This document shows positions 28,222 to 36,775 of a stretch of DNA of 64,000 nt, in pieces. The notes below the pieces were generated by a model, which was not told the DNA's origin, did no database searches, and worked only from the letters and a program-made list of their open reading frames with translations. A program made the position numbers and the translations under genes. The first letter of the stretch is position 1, and each line of letters opens with the position of its first letter. Source of the stretch: Cryobacterium sp. PH29-G1 (GTDB lineage: Bacteria; Actinomycetota; Actinomycetes; Actinomycetales; Microbacteriaceae); contig NZ_JASISY010000002.1 of the NCBI RefSeq assembly GCF_030063365.1, positions 124,001 through 188,000 of the forward strand, in the 5' to 3' direction.

Positions 28222-29574
28222 ATGAACCAATTCGACGTGATCGTGGTCGGTGCGGGAGTGGCGGGTTTGACCGCCGCCCGGTTGTTGGCGAACGCCGGCC
28301 GACGCGTCGTCGTGCTCGAGGCCCGCGATCGTGTGGGCGGCCGGGTATGGACCGACCGTACCGACGGACTCACCACCGATCTGGGCGCATCCTGGATTCA
28401 CGGAATCACCGCCAACCCCGTCGCCGCCGCCGCCGAGGCTATCGGGATGCGAACCGTGGAGTTTACGGTGGGCGGCTACCAACCGGACAGCCGCCCGATT
28501 GCATACTATGGTGCGAACGGCGAGCGACTTTCCGATGATGCCGCTCGATCCTTCGCGGATGACATCCGCGCCGTCGATGCCGCGCTCGTGATCGCGGTCG
28601 CGGCATCGGAGCCACACGCGTCTTACCGGGACGTGACGGAAGTGGCCATTTCTGAACAGGGCTGGGACCGTGATCGCACCGAACGTGTTCGCGAGTTCAT
28701 GCAACACCGCTCCGAAGAGCAGTACGGCGCTGGGATCGAAGAACTTGCCGCGCACGGACTCGATGACGACGTCATCGAGGGCAATGAGGTGGTGTTCCCC
28801 CAGGGCTATGACCAGCTTCCCGGGTATCTCGCCGCTGGACTCGATGTCCGCCTTGACCATGAGGTCACCCACGTTCGGTGGTCGACGGACGGCGTCACCG
28901 TCACGGTGAATCACGGCACCGTGACGGCGGACACCGCCATCGTGACGGTGCCGATCGGGGTGCTTCAGTCGACGGATTTCATCATCGAGCCGACGCTGCC
29001 CGAACCGAACGCGGGTGCCATGGGGCGCCTCGCGATGAACGCTTTCGAGAAGGTCTTCCTGCGGTTCCCGACCAAATTTTGGGACGACGGGGTCTATGCG
29101 ATCCGGCAGCAGGGACCCGAGGGTGGCAGATGGCATTCCTGGTATGACTTCACGCCCCTGCACGGGACGCCGACCCTGTTGACCTTTGCCGCCGGTCCTA
29201 CGGCTCGGGAGATTCGCCAGTGGAACGAGGAGCAGGTTGTTGATTCGGTGCTTGAACAACTGCGGCGCCTCTACGGCGACCGAGTTGAGCAGCCAACCCG
29301 TGTTCACATCACCAAATGGCAAGACGATCCCTACGCTCGCGGATCGTACGCGTACATGACGCGCGGCTCCACGACGGCGGACCACGACGACCTCGCGACG
29401 CCGATCGGCGGGGTTCTCCACATCGCCGGCGAGGCGACCTGGACGGACGACCCCGCAACGGTCACCGCGGCGCTGCACTCCGGCCACCGAGCGGCATCGA
29501 ACGTCCTGCATCGTGCGATCCCGATTGCCGAGGTGTGGAGCAATACCTCCGTTTTTCCATCCTTGTCGACGTAG
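28222..29574 (+). CDS. Flavin monoamine/polyamine oxidase
   Basis: 450 residues. FAD-binding motif GAGVAGLTAARLL is followed by EARDRVGGRVW, then GASWIHG, as in amine oxidases of the MAO/polyamine oxidase group. The C-terminal GEATWTDDPATVTAALHSG is the second FAD contact. It oxidises an amine with O2, giving aldehyde, ammonia and H2O2; the substrate is unknown. ATG 28222 begins MNQFDVIVVG; a GTG at 28195 is in frame but less likely. A 10-codon frame (28193-28225) with an AGGAG site ends in TGA overlapping this ATG, a possible coupled leader. Confidence 0.88.
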   Translation: MNQFDVIVVGAGVAGLTAARLLANAGRRVVVLEARDRVGGRVWTDRTDGLTTDLGASWIHGITANPVAAAAEAIGMRTVEFTVGGYQPDSRPIAYYGANGERLSDDAARSFADDIRAVDAALVIAVAASEPHASYRDVTEVAISEQGWDRDRTERVREFMQHRSEEQYGAGIEELAAHGLDDDVIEGNEVVFPQGYDQLPGYLAAGLDVRLDHEVTHVRWSTDGVTVTVNHGTVTADTAIVTVPIGVLQSTDFIIEPTLPEPNAGAMGRLAMNAFEKVFLRFPTKFWDDGVYAIRQQGPEGGRWHSWYDFTPLHGTPTLLTFAAGPTAREIRQWNEEQVVDSVLEQLRRLYGDRVEQPTRVHITKWQDDPYARGSYAYMTRGSTTADHDDLATPIGGVLHIAGEATWTDDPATVTAALHSGHRAASNVLHRAIPIAEVWSNTSVFPSLST

Positions 29575-29627
29575 CAATACCGCCAGATCACGGCGCGTCG
29601 GGCTGGAGATCGGCGAAGTCTCAAGGC

Positions 29628-29656
29628 TTGCAATATACCCCCGAGGGTATTATCGT
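29628..29656 (+). promoter_or_regulatory. Promoter with CstR-type operator, site 1
   Basis: TTGCAA (29628-29633) and TATCGT (29651-29656) are separated by 17 bases that hold the palindrome ATACCC-CCGA-GGGTAT (29635-29650). A repressor bound here would block the polymerase. It is the promoter of the MBL-rhodanese gene starting at 29721. Confidence 0.8.
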
Positions 29657-29720
29657 AGTGGAAGGAGGTACGGAATTCTCATCCCGAAAACTCCCCCACC
29701 ATCCAACGAAGGAGAGCCCC

Positions 29721-31130
29721 ATGCTTATTGAACGCATCTACGACGACGATCTGGCCCAGGCTGGCTACTTCATCGGCTGTCAGGCCAAGGGCGAAGCCAT
29801 CGTTGTCGACCCCCGACGTGACATTGCCGTCTATCAGGCCATGGCGGCAGCAAACGGGATGAAGATCGTGGCCGTCGCCGAGACACACATTCACGCGGAC
29901 TTCCTCTCCGGCACCCGCGAGCTGGCCGCCGCCACCGGTGCCACCGCCTACGTCTCCGGCGAAGGCGGGGCTGACTGGCAGTATGAGTTCGAGGCGGAAC
30001 GACTCCACGATAACGACGAAATCGCGCTCGGAAACATCACCGTCAAGGCCGTACATACCCCTGGCCACACCCCCGAGCACTTGTCCTTCCTGATTACGGA
30101 CGGAGCATTCGCCGACACTCCTGGATATCTTCTCTCCGGAGACTTCGTCTTCTCCGGTGACCTGGGCCGCCCTGACCTGCTCGACGCGGTCGCCGGCGGC
30201 GTGGATACCCGTTTTGCCGGAGCTAAGCAACTCTTCAGTAGCCTGCGGAACAAGTTCCTGATCCTTCCTGATCACGTTCAGGTTCACCCGGGTCACGGCG
30301 CCGGCAGCGCGTGCGGCAAGGCGCTTGGCGCCATCCCTTCCTCCACCGTCGGCTACGAGCGGCTCTATGCGTGGTGGGGTCCCTACCTGGCGGCTAACGA
30401 TGAGGAAGGCTTCATTGCCGAACTGCTCGACGGCCAGCCTGACGCCCACGCCTACTTCGGTCGAATGAAGCGCGAAAATCGGCAGGGTCCGGCCGTTATG
30501 GGCGCGCGTGCTCCGTTGGAGGAGTTGGACACCACCGAAGTCGCCCGGAGCCTCGCTGCGAACTCGATGACGTTCGTGGATACTCGGTCTAACACCGAGG
30601 TCCACGAGGGAACCGTCGCTGGCTCCCTGAACATTCCGGCTGGCAAGTCCACCGCCAGCTACGGCGCGTGGGTTGTGAACCCGGAAACGGACACGAACCC
30701 GCTCGTACTCCTGGCCTCGGACCAGAAGTCCGCGCAGGATATGTGGGACCACTTGGTGCGGGTTGGCATCGACACGATCGCCGGTTTCGTCACCACGATC
30801 GATGGTCTGCCGGCCAGCACGCCCAAGCTGATCCAGCCCGAAGAGCTCGTGGGCTTCAACGCCGCTATGGTGCTGGATGTTCGCAATCGCACGGAGCACG
30901 CGGCCGGTCACGTCCCCGGGTCGCACCAGCTGAGCGGAGGCCGCGTCATGTGGAATTTGGATCAGCTTCCCGCCGAAGGGACCATAGTGACCTACTGCCA
31001 GAGCGGCGTAAGAAATTCCGTCGCATCCAGCGCCCTGCGCCGTGCCGGCTATGACGTCGTTGAACTTGATGGCAGCTACGCCGCATGGGCAGCCTGGCAG
31101 CAGACGCGGGAGACTGTTTCCAGCAACTGA
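29721..31130 (+). CDS. MBL-fold persulfide dioxygenase fused to two rhodanese domains
   Basis: 469 residues. The metallo-beta-lactamase domain (~1-240) has H56-x-H58-x-D60, H112 and H116, and resembles type II persulfide dioxygenases that oxidise glutathione- or thiol-persulfide with O2. A first rhodanese-like domain (~265-355) lacks the active-site Cys. The second (~365-465) has Cys426 in YCQSGVRNS and should be active in sulfur transfer. In Staphylococcus and actinobacteria such fusions belong to CstR-controlled persulfide detoxification. AAGGAGAG precedes the ATG. Site 1 lies about 70 bases upstream, and the CstR-like gene is next. Confidence 0.88.
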   Translation: MLIERIYDDDLAQAGYFIGCQAKGEAIVVDPRRDIAVYQAMAAANGMKIVAVAETHIHADFLSGTRELAAATGATAYVSGEGGADWQYEFEAERLHDNDEIALGNITVKAVHTPGHTPEHLSFLITDGAFADTPGYLLSGDFVFSGDLGRPDLLDAVAGGVDTRFAGAKQLFSSLRNKFLILPDHVQVHPGHGAGSACGKALGAIPSSTVGYERLYAWWGPYLAANDEEGFIAELLDGQPDAHAYFGRMKRENRQGPAVMGARAPLEELDTTEVARSLAANSMTFVDTRSNTEVHEGTVAGSLNIPAGKSTASYGAWVVNPETDTNPLVLLASDQKSAQDMWDHLVRVGIDTIAGFVTTIDGLPASTPKLIQPEELVGFNAAMVLDVRNRTEHAAGHVPGSHQLSGGRVMWNLDQLPAEGTIVTYCQSGVRNSVASSALRRAGYDVVELDGSYAAWAAWQQTRETVSSN

Positions 31131-31162
31131 TTCGGGTCACACCGATGAAATGATCTATTCAG

Positions 31163-31204
31163 GGCAATGGCGGCGAACCGGGACACCGGTTCGCCGCCAT
31201 TGCC
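31163..31204 (+). terminator. Long perfect hairpin after the MBL-rhodanese gene
   Basis: An 18-bp perfect stem (31163-31180 with 31187-31204, six-base loop) lies 32 bases after the stop. There is no T-run, but stem strength suggests a terminator separating this gene from the cstR-like gene. The rest of 31131-31447 holds site 2 (31297-31316) and no gene. Confidence 0.6.
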
Positions 31205-31296
31205 GTATGGCAAACGTCGGGTTGTGCCGCTGCGCTCGTGCAGCATTTGGTGAATCCTGTGATTCCCCCAATTTCTGACCCGATCCGCACCACAAA

Positions 31297-31316
31297 GGAT
31301 ACCCGGCAGGGTATCC
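31297..31316. promoter_or_regulatory. CstR-type operator, site 2
   Basis: GGATACCC-GGCA-GGGTATCC is a perfect 8-bp inverted repeat with a four-base spacer, 131 bases before the cstR-like start. It contains the same ATACCC-N4-GGGTAT core as sites 1 and 3, so the regulator probably controls itself. Confidence 0.8.
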
Positions 31317-31447
31317 TTAACCATGCGGGATATTTTTTGGTCACGTTCTATCGGCTCCCCACCGATTGATCGCCGACACCCGTCTGGGAGCGCCTGCAGG
31401 AGGCCCTCAAAATATACCTATGGCCGAGAAGAAAAGGTGCCCTGATT

Positions 31448-31729
31448 ATGGCTTCGGAACCAGCGAAATCAGATGACCTGCGCAAGATCGTAAACCGACT
31501 CAAGCGCGCGCAGGGGCAGCTCGCTGCGGTGATTGCGGCGGTTGAATCCGGTGCAGACTGTCGGCCTGTTGTCACGCAGCTGGCGGCGGTGTCTAGCGCG
31601 ATTGATCGCGCTGGCTTCACGATTATTTCCTCGGCAATGAAGGAATGTCTCATCGAGACGAACTCGACGGGCGAGAAGAAGCAACTCGATGTCAACGAAC
31701 TCGAGAAGCTGTTCTTATCCCTCTCCTGA
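31448..31729 (+). CDS. cstR: CstR-like persulfide-sensing repressor (CsoR family)
   Basis: A 93-residue all-helical repressor with the CsoR-family start LRKIVNRLKRAQGQLAAV. Copper-sensing CsoR uses Cys-His-Cys. Here the two Cys are kept (C38, C67, 29 apart as in CsoR) but the His position is Ala63. Two Cys without His is the persulfide-sensor (CstR) pattern, where sulfane sulfur links the cysteines and releases DNA. Three matching operators nearby, at the promoters of sulfur genes, support that role. The function is inferred from residues and context. Confidence 0.82.
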   Translation: MASEPAKSDDLRKIVNRLKRAQGQLAAVIAAVESGADCRPVVTQLAAVSSAIDRAGFTIISSAMKECLIETNSTGEKKQLDVNELEKLFLSLS

Positions 31730-31816
31730 AGCCACAGCAAGCTTTCGTATTGGAGTAGCGCACTCAACCGCGTATTCGACGGCGCTGTCGAATACGCAAT
31801 GGTGCAGCATGAAGGG

Positions 31817-32581
31817 TCAGCTGACGACGGTCCTCACCGCGACGTAAGCCGCAATGATCAGAACCAGAACGGCGAAACCACGCTTCAGGACAACGTCCGG
31901 TAAGCCGCGCCCGAACCGGCCGGCGGCCAGGGATGCCACCATGGCTGTCGCGGCGAACGCACCGGTCACGGCCCAGTCGATCTGCACGTCCCCCAGATAC
32001 GCGGTGAATCCCGCGGCGGCGTTAATGACGATAATGACCAATGAGGTACCGATCGTCACGCTCATGGACAGGCCTAAAACCAGGGTGAGAGCCGGCACGA
32101 TCAGGAAGCCGCCACCGACTCCGAGCAGCCCGGTCAAAAACCCCACCACCGCGCCGGTAGCCAGCGCCCGAGGGAGGCAACTGCGCCACTTCACCCCACC
32201 GCCCGGCAACGCGCAGGGCCCGCCGACGGATCTGGTCGGAAAGAACATCCGCACGCCCGCGATGACCATAATGACGGCGAACGCCCCGAGCAGGACGCGA
32301 GGGTCAATCAAGCGATTGACCATGGCGCCGAGGTATGCGGTGGCCACGCCGGCGGCACCGATAATCGCTGCCAACTGCCAGTTCACACCCCGGCGCAGTC
32401 TCGGGATTACTGCCACCGCCGAGGCCGCGCCAACAACAATGAGTGAGCTCGGAATCGCCTCGGACAAGGGTAGGCCGACACCGTAAACCAACGCGGGCAC
32501 GGCGAGGATCGACCCGCCACCACCGACCAGACCGAGCAATGCTCCGACGATGAGCCCCAAGGCCAGGGCCGCGATGATCAC
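31817..32581 (-). CDS. TauE/SafE (TSUP) family sulfite/sulfur-compound exporter
   Basis: 254-residue membrane protein with about eight segments and the family's paired glycine-rich loops LGLVGGGGSILAVPAL and GLLGVGGGFLIVPAL. TSUP proteins move sulfite, thiosulfate or organosulfonates across the membrane. The GTG start at 32581 overlaps the stop of the rhodanese gene (GTGA), so the two are coupled. Both are downstream of CstR site 3. The likely job is exporting sulfite made during persulfide oxidation. Confidence 0.88.
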   Translation of the reverse strand: MIIAALALGLIVGALLGLVGGGGSILAVPALVYGVGLPLSEAIPSSLIVVGAASAVAVIPRLRRGVNWQLAAIIGAAGVATAYLGAMVNRLIDPRVLLGAFAVIMVIAGVRMFFPTRSVGGPCALPGGGVKWRSCLPRALATGAVVGFLTGLLGVGGGFLIVPALTLVLGLSMSVTIGTSLVIIVINAAAGFTAYLGDVQIDWAVTGAFAATAMVASLAAGRFGRGLPDVVLKRGFAVLVLIIAAYVAVRTVVS

Positions 32582-32886
32582 GAAGCGTGCGGGGCGACGG
32601 TCGGCAGTGCCTCGGCCGTCCACTCGAGCATGCCACCAGTCATGGTGTGGGCCGTGAAGCCCGCGGCGGTCAAATTTTCGGCGGCAGCGGCGCTGCGGCG
32701 GCCACTCCGGCACACTGCGATCACTGGTCTGGCTGTGTCGAGGCTGCCGTAGCTGAGGGGTATTTCGCTCAGCGGAATGTGCCGGGCACCGGGAATCATT
32801 CCCTCTGCGAGTTCTTCGGTTTCGCGCACATCGACGATTTGGTCGATGGTCAACCGCTTAAAAACCTGTTTGGTGGTGAGCTCCAT
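32578..32886 (-). CDS. Single-domain rhodanese
   Basis: 102-residue sulfurtransferase with catalytic Cys59 in AVCRSGRRS and a rhodanese IVDVRETEE start. It probably transfers sulfane sulfur in the cytosol. It is the first gene after CstR site 3 and is coupled to the TSUP exporter by a GTGA overlap. Confidence 0.9.
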   Translation of the reverse strand: MELTTKQVFKRLTIDQIVDVRETEELAEGMIPGARHIPLSEIPLSYGSLDTARPVIAVCRSGRRSAAAAENLTAAGFTAHTMTGGMLEWTAEALPTVAPHAS

Positions 32887-32924
32887 TTCGGGTGCCTTTC
32901 TCGGTTTGTCGTGTCGTCATGGTC

Positions 32925-32954
32925 ATAATACCCCCTAGGGTATCTTGTGACCAA
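32925..32954 (-). promoter_or_regulatory. Promoter with CstR-type operator, site 3
   Basis: On the minus strand TTGGTC (32954-32949) and TATTAT (32930-32925) are 18 bases apart, and the palindrome ATACCC-CCTA-GGGTAT (32928-32943) overlaps the -10 and spacer. It drives the rhodanese and TSUP genes. Confidence 0.8.
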
Positions 32955-33053
32955 ATGCCTGCGACGTGAATCCGATGGGCCGGTTTGCCGTGCGGGACAT
33001 CCTCCGAACCGAGGACGGCTCGAGGGCTCTAGGTCGCCGTTTGCCCTCGTGGA

Positions 33054-33542
33054 TCAGGACTCTTTTTCTCTGCGATGAATGCCGTATTCCCGCCGTGTAA
33101 GGTACACGATCAGGATGTCAAATGTTGTCAGTAGGGCGAGACCCCACGAAGGGCCCAAGAGCATTTGGTAGCCCTGGTAGCCGATGAAGACCAGAAGGAA
33201 GGCAATCATCCACGGGTATGCCCACAAGTGGTTTCTCAGAACCGCCCACACGAGCACAATCTTGACGAGACCGTGGAGCAGGAGGTAGGCCGCCCCGAAC
33301 AGTGACGCAGACACGCTGAGGTCGCCGGTGAGCTGTAACAACCCATTCGCGATGAAGTCGCCGGGGTCTTCGGAGAGTTCATGCTGGGTGAGCAAACGGG
33401 TGATCGCGCCGATCTGATTCGGCGGGACCACCAGCAGTAAAATACCGCCGATCAGCTCGAGGACTCCGTCAAGCCCCTTCATGACCAAGCTCACCCGGAA
33501 AACCCGGTCAAGCAGGGTGGTGTGCAATATTCGCTCGCGCAC
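33054..33542 (-). CDS. DUF2127 family membrane protein
   Basis: 162 residues with about four membrane segments and the DUF2127 pattern LVMKGLDGVLELIGGILLL near the N-terminus, with GLVKIVLVWAVLR later. Function unknown; members occur in many actinobacteria. The GTG at 33542 has GGGGAGGAG just upstream, better than the ATG at 33647. The LtrA-like gene lies upstream on the same strand, 129 bases away. Confidence 0.8.
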   Translation of the reverse strand: MRERILHTTLLDRVFRVSLVMKGLDGVLELIGGILLLVVPPNQIGAITRLLTQHELSEDPGDFIANGLLQLTGDLSVSASLFGAAYLLLHGLVKIVLVWAVLRNHLWAYPWMIAFLLVFIGYQGYQMLLGPSWGLALLTTFDILIVYLTRREYGIHRREKES

Positions 33543-33671
33543 CGCGTCTCCTCCCCTGGTTTCCCCTGCTGCGTCGAGACCGTCTGAGCAGGGACTTTTC
33601 GTTGCGTCGATTCGGCCACCGCTGTTCTCCGGGCGACCGCCCAGCACTTCGGTGTGGGGACCATTCGGTAT

Positions 33672-34892
33672 TCAGCCGGCGTCTGGCTCGTCAGTGCCTG
33701 AGCGTACACGCCGGATCGTTTCCCACCCGGCGACGCCGATGAGAACCGTTGTGGTCAGGGCCGCTACCGCGAGCGGTGGGAGTAAAAATGCCAGGCCGAA
33801 TAGCACCAGGAGCACGCCGCCGCCGGCCACATGCGGAATGGGCAGAGCGCGGGCAACGACCCAACGAAACAGCACGACCCCGACGAGATAGAGCACTGGC
33901 CCGCCCACGAGAGTGACGGCCGTCGCCAGATGCACGCGGGTATCCGGATGTTTCAGCATCTCCTTGTCAGCGACGGAGCTCAGCACGATCCCCGCGATGA
34001 TGATCGCGTGCACATAGGTGTAGGCGAGGCGCGCGATCCGGCCGGGGGTGGACGATGATGCAATGGCCTTGCTACCCACACGCTCTCCATGGTCGAAGTA
34101 GAGCCACCACATGGCGACGGCGGCGACAAACGCCACGAGCAGACCGAGCACGCCCTCGACGGAGATGTCCTGTTCCACGAACGCAAACCCGGTGACGAGA
34201 AACGATTCCCCGAGCGCGACGATAACGAAGAGCGCGCCGCGTTCGGCGATATGCGGACCGGAGATATCCCAGTCGTCGGCCGCGGCGCGGCCCAGGCCCG
34301 GCACCCGAAATCCAAATCCGGCCGAGAGATACTCGATGGCCAGAGCGAGCGCCCAGAACGGCAGCCGCCACTCGATGGCCAGAAAGCCACCGAGAATCCA
34401 GAAAATCCCGGCAACGGAGAGCCAAACCAGTATTCGTAGGTGGGTGCGGAACAAGTCCCGGTCATGGCGGGCGACAGCGGCCAACATGAATACCGTGCGC
34501 CCCAGTTGCAGGGACACATAGGTAATCGCGAAGACGACTCCCCGATCACCGAACGACTCATAGATGGACGTGCTCAGCACCAGCCCAATCAGCGAGAGCA
34601 CGATGATTGCGCCCCGTACCGGCAGACGCACGGGATCGAGCCAGTTGGTGGCCCAAGTTGTATAGATCCAAATCCACCAAAAGGCGAGCACCAGCACGGT
34701 GGATTCCAGCGCACCGGTCAGTGACTGGTTGTCGAAGAGGTACCGGGAAAGCTGTGTGAGCGCGAAGATGAAAATCAGATCAAAGAACAGCTCGATGTAC
34801 GTGACATTGTGAGCGCGCTCCGAGTCGTCGGGCCGGAGGAGATTCTGACGAATGCCGAAGGTCGAGCGGGACGCCTGTGTCGGAAAAGTCAC
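33672..34892 (-). CDS. Low temperature requirement protein A (LtrA)-like membrane protein
   Basis: 406 residues with about eleven membrane segments. The family marker is VTYIELFFDLIFIFALTQLS near the N-terminus; GERAALFVIVALGESFL-like and WWLYFDHGERV segments follow. LtrA was named from Listeria mutants that fail to grow in the cold; its biochemical role is not settled. The GTG at 34892 has GGGAGA upstream and gives normal length. Confidence 0.85.
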   Translation of the reverse strand: MTFPTQASRSTFGIRQNLLRPDDSERAHNVTYIELFFDLIFIFALTQLSRYLFDNQSLTGALESTVLVLAFWWIWIYTTWATNWLDPVRLPVRGAIIVLSLIGLVLSTSIYESFGDRGVVFAITYVSLQLGRTVFMLAAVARHDRDLFRTHLRILVWLSVAGIFWILGGFLAIEWRLPFWALALAIEYLSAGFGFRVPGLGRAAADDWDISGPHIAERGALFVIVALGESFLVTGFAFVEQDISVEGVLGLLVAFVAAVAMWWLYFDHGERVGSKAIASSSTPGRIARLAYTYVHAIIIAGIVLSSVADKEMLKHPDTRVHLATAVTLVGGPVLYLVGVVLFRWVVARALPIPHVAGGGVLLVLFGLAFLLPPLAVAALTTTVLIGVAGWETIRRVRSGTDEPDAG

Positions 34893-35188
34893 GGCATCAT
34901 TCTCCCGTGCAACGGTGCCTGCGACTAGGGGCCAGGCGGGGGCTCCGATCAACTTTCGCGGAGCCCAGCCTCCGCCACTGTCCTCACGGCCAGCGTGTAC
35001 CTTCGTGGCGAACCCGGTATTCAATCTATCGCTGCCCGGTATGCAGTGTGCGGCCTGCTGTGACGACCACACATCTCGTCGGGCGAACTCAGTGACGAGA
35101 TCACATAATGCCACGCTTAGATCTGCCCTAGTCTTCGAGTAATTCATTTCAAAGAAGTTCCGCTGGATTCAGAGCAAAGGCGCCTGTT
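34893..35188. other. Divergent intergenic region
   Basis: The 296 bases between the LtrA-like gene and the acyl-CoA ligase contain promoters for both by position. I see no clear repeat, RNA or gene in it. Confidence 0.5.
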
Positions 35189-36775
35189 ATGCATGATGAA
35201 ACACCCGAAACGTTCGAGCAGCTGTGGGTAGACGCGGTGAAAGCGCACGGCGACAGCACGTTTCTGGTGTTTTCTGAGCCGGACGCCTCCGTGTCCTGGA
35301 CGTATCTCGAGTTTGACCGACTCGTCGCTCAGACGGCGCACCAAATGACTGACTGGGGGCTCTCCCCCGGAGATGCTGTGCATTTGGCCCTCAAAAATTC
35401 TCCCGCCTTCGTGCTCATCTGGCTGGCCGCAGCCCGACTCGGTGCGTGGATTGTGCCCGCCGACCCGGCAGCCACGGCGAGGGACATCGCCGCACAAATT
35501 CGCCGGGCACGCCCGACGCTCGGGTTCTATGCCGGGAGTCGAGAAGACGTCTACCGCACCGGCGCCGCAGGACAGCTGCATCGTGCAGTTGCGCTCACCG
35601 AGTCCGTTGCTGATGCCCGTCCGGGATCGGCGCTTCTGTCCACAGACGGTGATATCCCCGCATCAAACAGTTTGGAACCGTCCCGGGTCTTACCGAGGGA
35701 CCGGTTGGCTGTAATGTTCACGTCGGGAACGACATCGGAGCCCAAGGGCGTGATGCTCACCCAGCAGAACTACTTCCGGCTGGCGCACTCGATGGCCGAC
35801 ATTATCGGACTTCGGCCGGAGCATCGCTGGTTGGTCACGCTGCCGATGTTCCACGCAAACGCACAGTTCTACTGCTTTAGTTCCGCCATCGCCACCGGTG
35901 CCAGCGTCGCTCTCACGTCGGCGTTCTCCGCTTCCGGCTGGTTCACTCAGGCGGCAGAGTTGAAAGCCACGCACGCGAGTCTCTTCGCCGCTCCGATCCG
36001 AATGATCCTCGCGCGCCGCCGTGAGGATGCACCGCCAGTGCGACTCGAGCACGTCTGGTTTGCACAGAGTCTCGGTGAGGACCACTACCGTGAATTCGCT
36101 GAGTACGTCGGCTGTCAGCCCCGGCAGATCTACGGCATGACGGAAACGACGGCGATTGTTACGGGAGACTTCGGCGTGAAACCGCGACCTGACGTTATCG
36201 GAACGCCGATTCCCGGTCGCTGTCTTGAATTGCGGGACCCCGCCACTGGCCAACCGGTCGCTCAGGGGGCACCGGGAGTGATGACCGTGCAGGGTGAACC
36301 TGGCGTCGACCTGTTCGAGGGATATCTTGACGATCCCACGACAACTGCTCGCTCGTTCTCCGTCCGAGACGGACAGACCTGGTTCAGCACCGGTGATCTT
36401 GCCCGCGCCGATGCCGATGGCACCTTGCGATTCGTGGGCCGTATCGACGACGTGATCAAAGTCGCGGGAGAGAACGTCAGCCTCACCGAAATTGAGGCCG
36501 TCGTTTCTCAAGCACCGGGTGTGCTCGAAGCGGCAGTGCTCGCGGTGCCCGATCCGCTGCGCGATCAGGTGCCGGTGGCCTACGTGGTCGCACGCGACCC
36601 GAAGTTCCCCCCGGTCCCGCAACAGTTGGCCGCGTGGGCAGAGCTTAACCTGCCCCCGCATAGCCGCCCCCGAGAGTGGACCATCATCGATGAACTCCCC
36701 CGCACCAGCGTGGGTAAGATCCGCCGCTTCCAGCTGAAGGCTGCACCGTCGACCGACACGAAGGCACCGGTATGA
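35189..36775 (+). CDS. AMP-dependent acyl-CoA synthetase/ligase
   Basis: 528-residue adenylating enzyme. The AMP-binding loop FTSGTTSEPKGVML, the YGMTETTAIVTG motif, STGDLARADADG and the C-terminal Lys segment RTSVGKIRR are all present. It activates a carboxylic acid to acyl-AMP then acyl-CoA. Substrate unknown; crotonobetaine/carnitine- or aromatic-acid-type ligases are possible by general look. Its stop overlaps the next start (ATGA), pairing it with the GAF-PucR regulator, with a thiolase downstream. Confidence 0.88.
   Translation: MHDETPETFEQLWVDAVKAHGDSTFLVFSEPDASVSWTYLEFDRLVAQTAHQMTDWGLSPGDAVHLALKNSPAFVLIWLAAARLGAWIVPADPAATARDIAAQIRRARPTLGFYAGSREDVYRTGAAGQLHRAVALTESVADARPGSALLSTDGDIPASNSLEPSRVLPRDRLAVMFTSGTTSEPKGVMLTQQNYFRLAHSMADIIGLRPEHRWLVTLPMFHANAQFYCFSSAIATGASVALTSAFSASGWFTQAAELKATHASLFAAPIRMILARRREDAPPVRLEHVWFAQSLGEDHYREFAEYVGCQPRQIYGMTETTAIVTGDFGVKPRPDVIGTPIPGRCLELRDPATGQPVAQGAPGVMTVQGEPGVDLFEGYLDDPTTTARSFSVRDGQTWFSTGDLARADADGTLRFVGRIDDVIKVAGENVSLTEIEAVVSQAPGVLEAAVLAVPDPLRDQVPVAYVVARDPKFPPVPQQLAAWAELNLPPHSRPREWTIIDELPRTSVGKIRRFQLKAAPSTDTKAPV

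Noticed and set aside
28063-29577. 504-codon antisense frame over the amine oxidase
   Set aside because: Composition is rich in Arg, Gly and His without motifs; the sense strand has a clear FAD enzyme.
29679-30926. 415-codon antisense frame in the MBL-rhodanese gene
   Set aside because: The sense product has catalytic residues in every expected place; the antisense frame has none.
31448-31729. Copper-sensing CsoR
   Set aside because: The His of the copper site is Ala63 and neighbours are sulfur genes, with no copper ATPase or chaperone.
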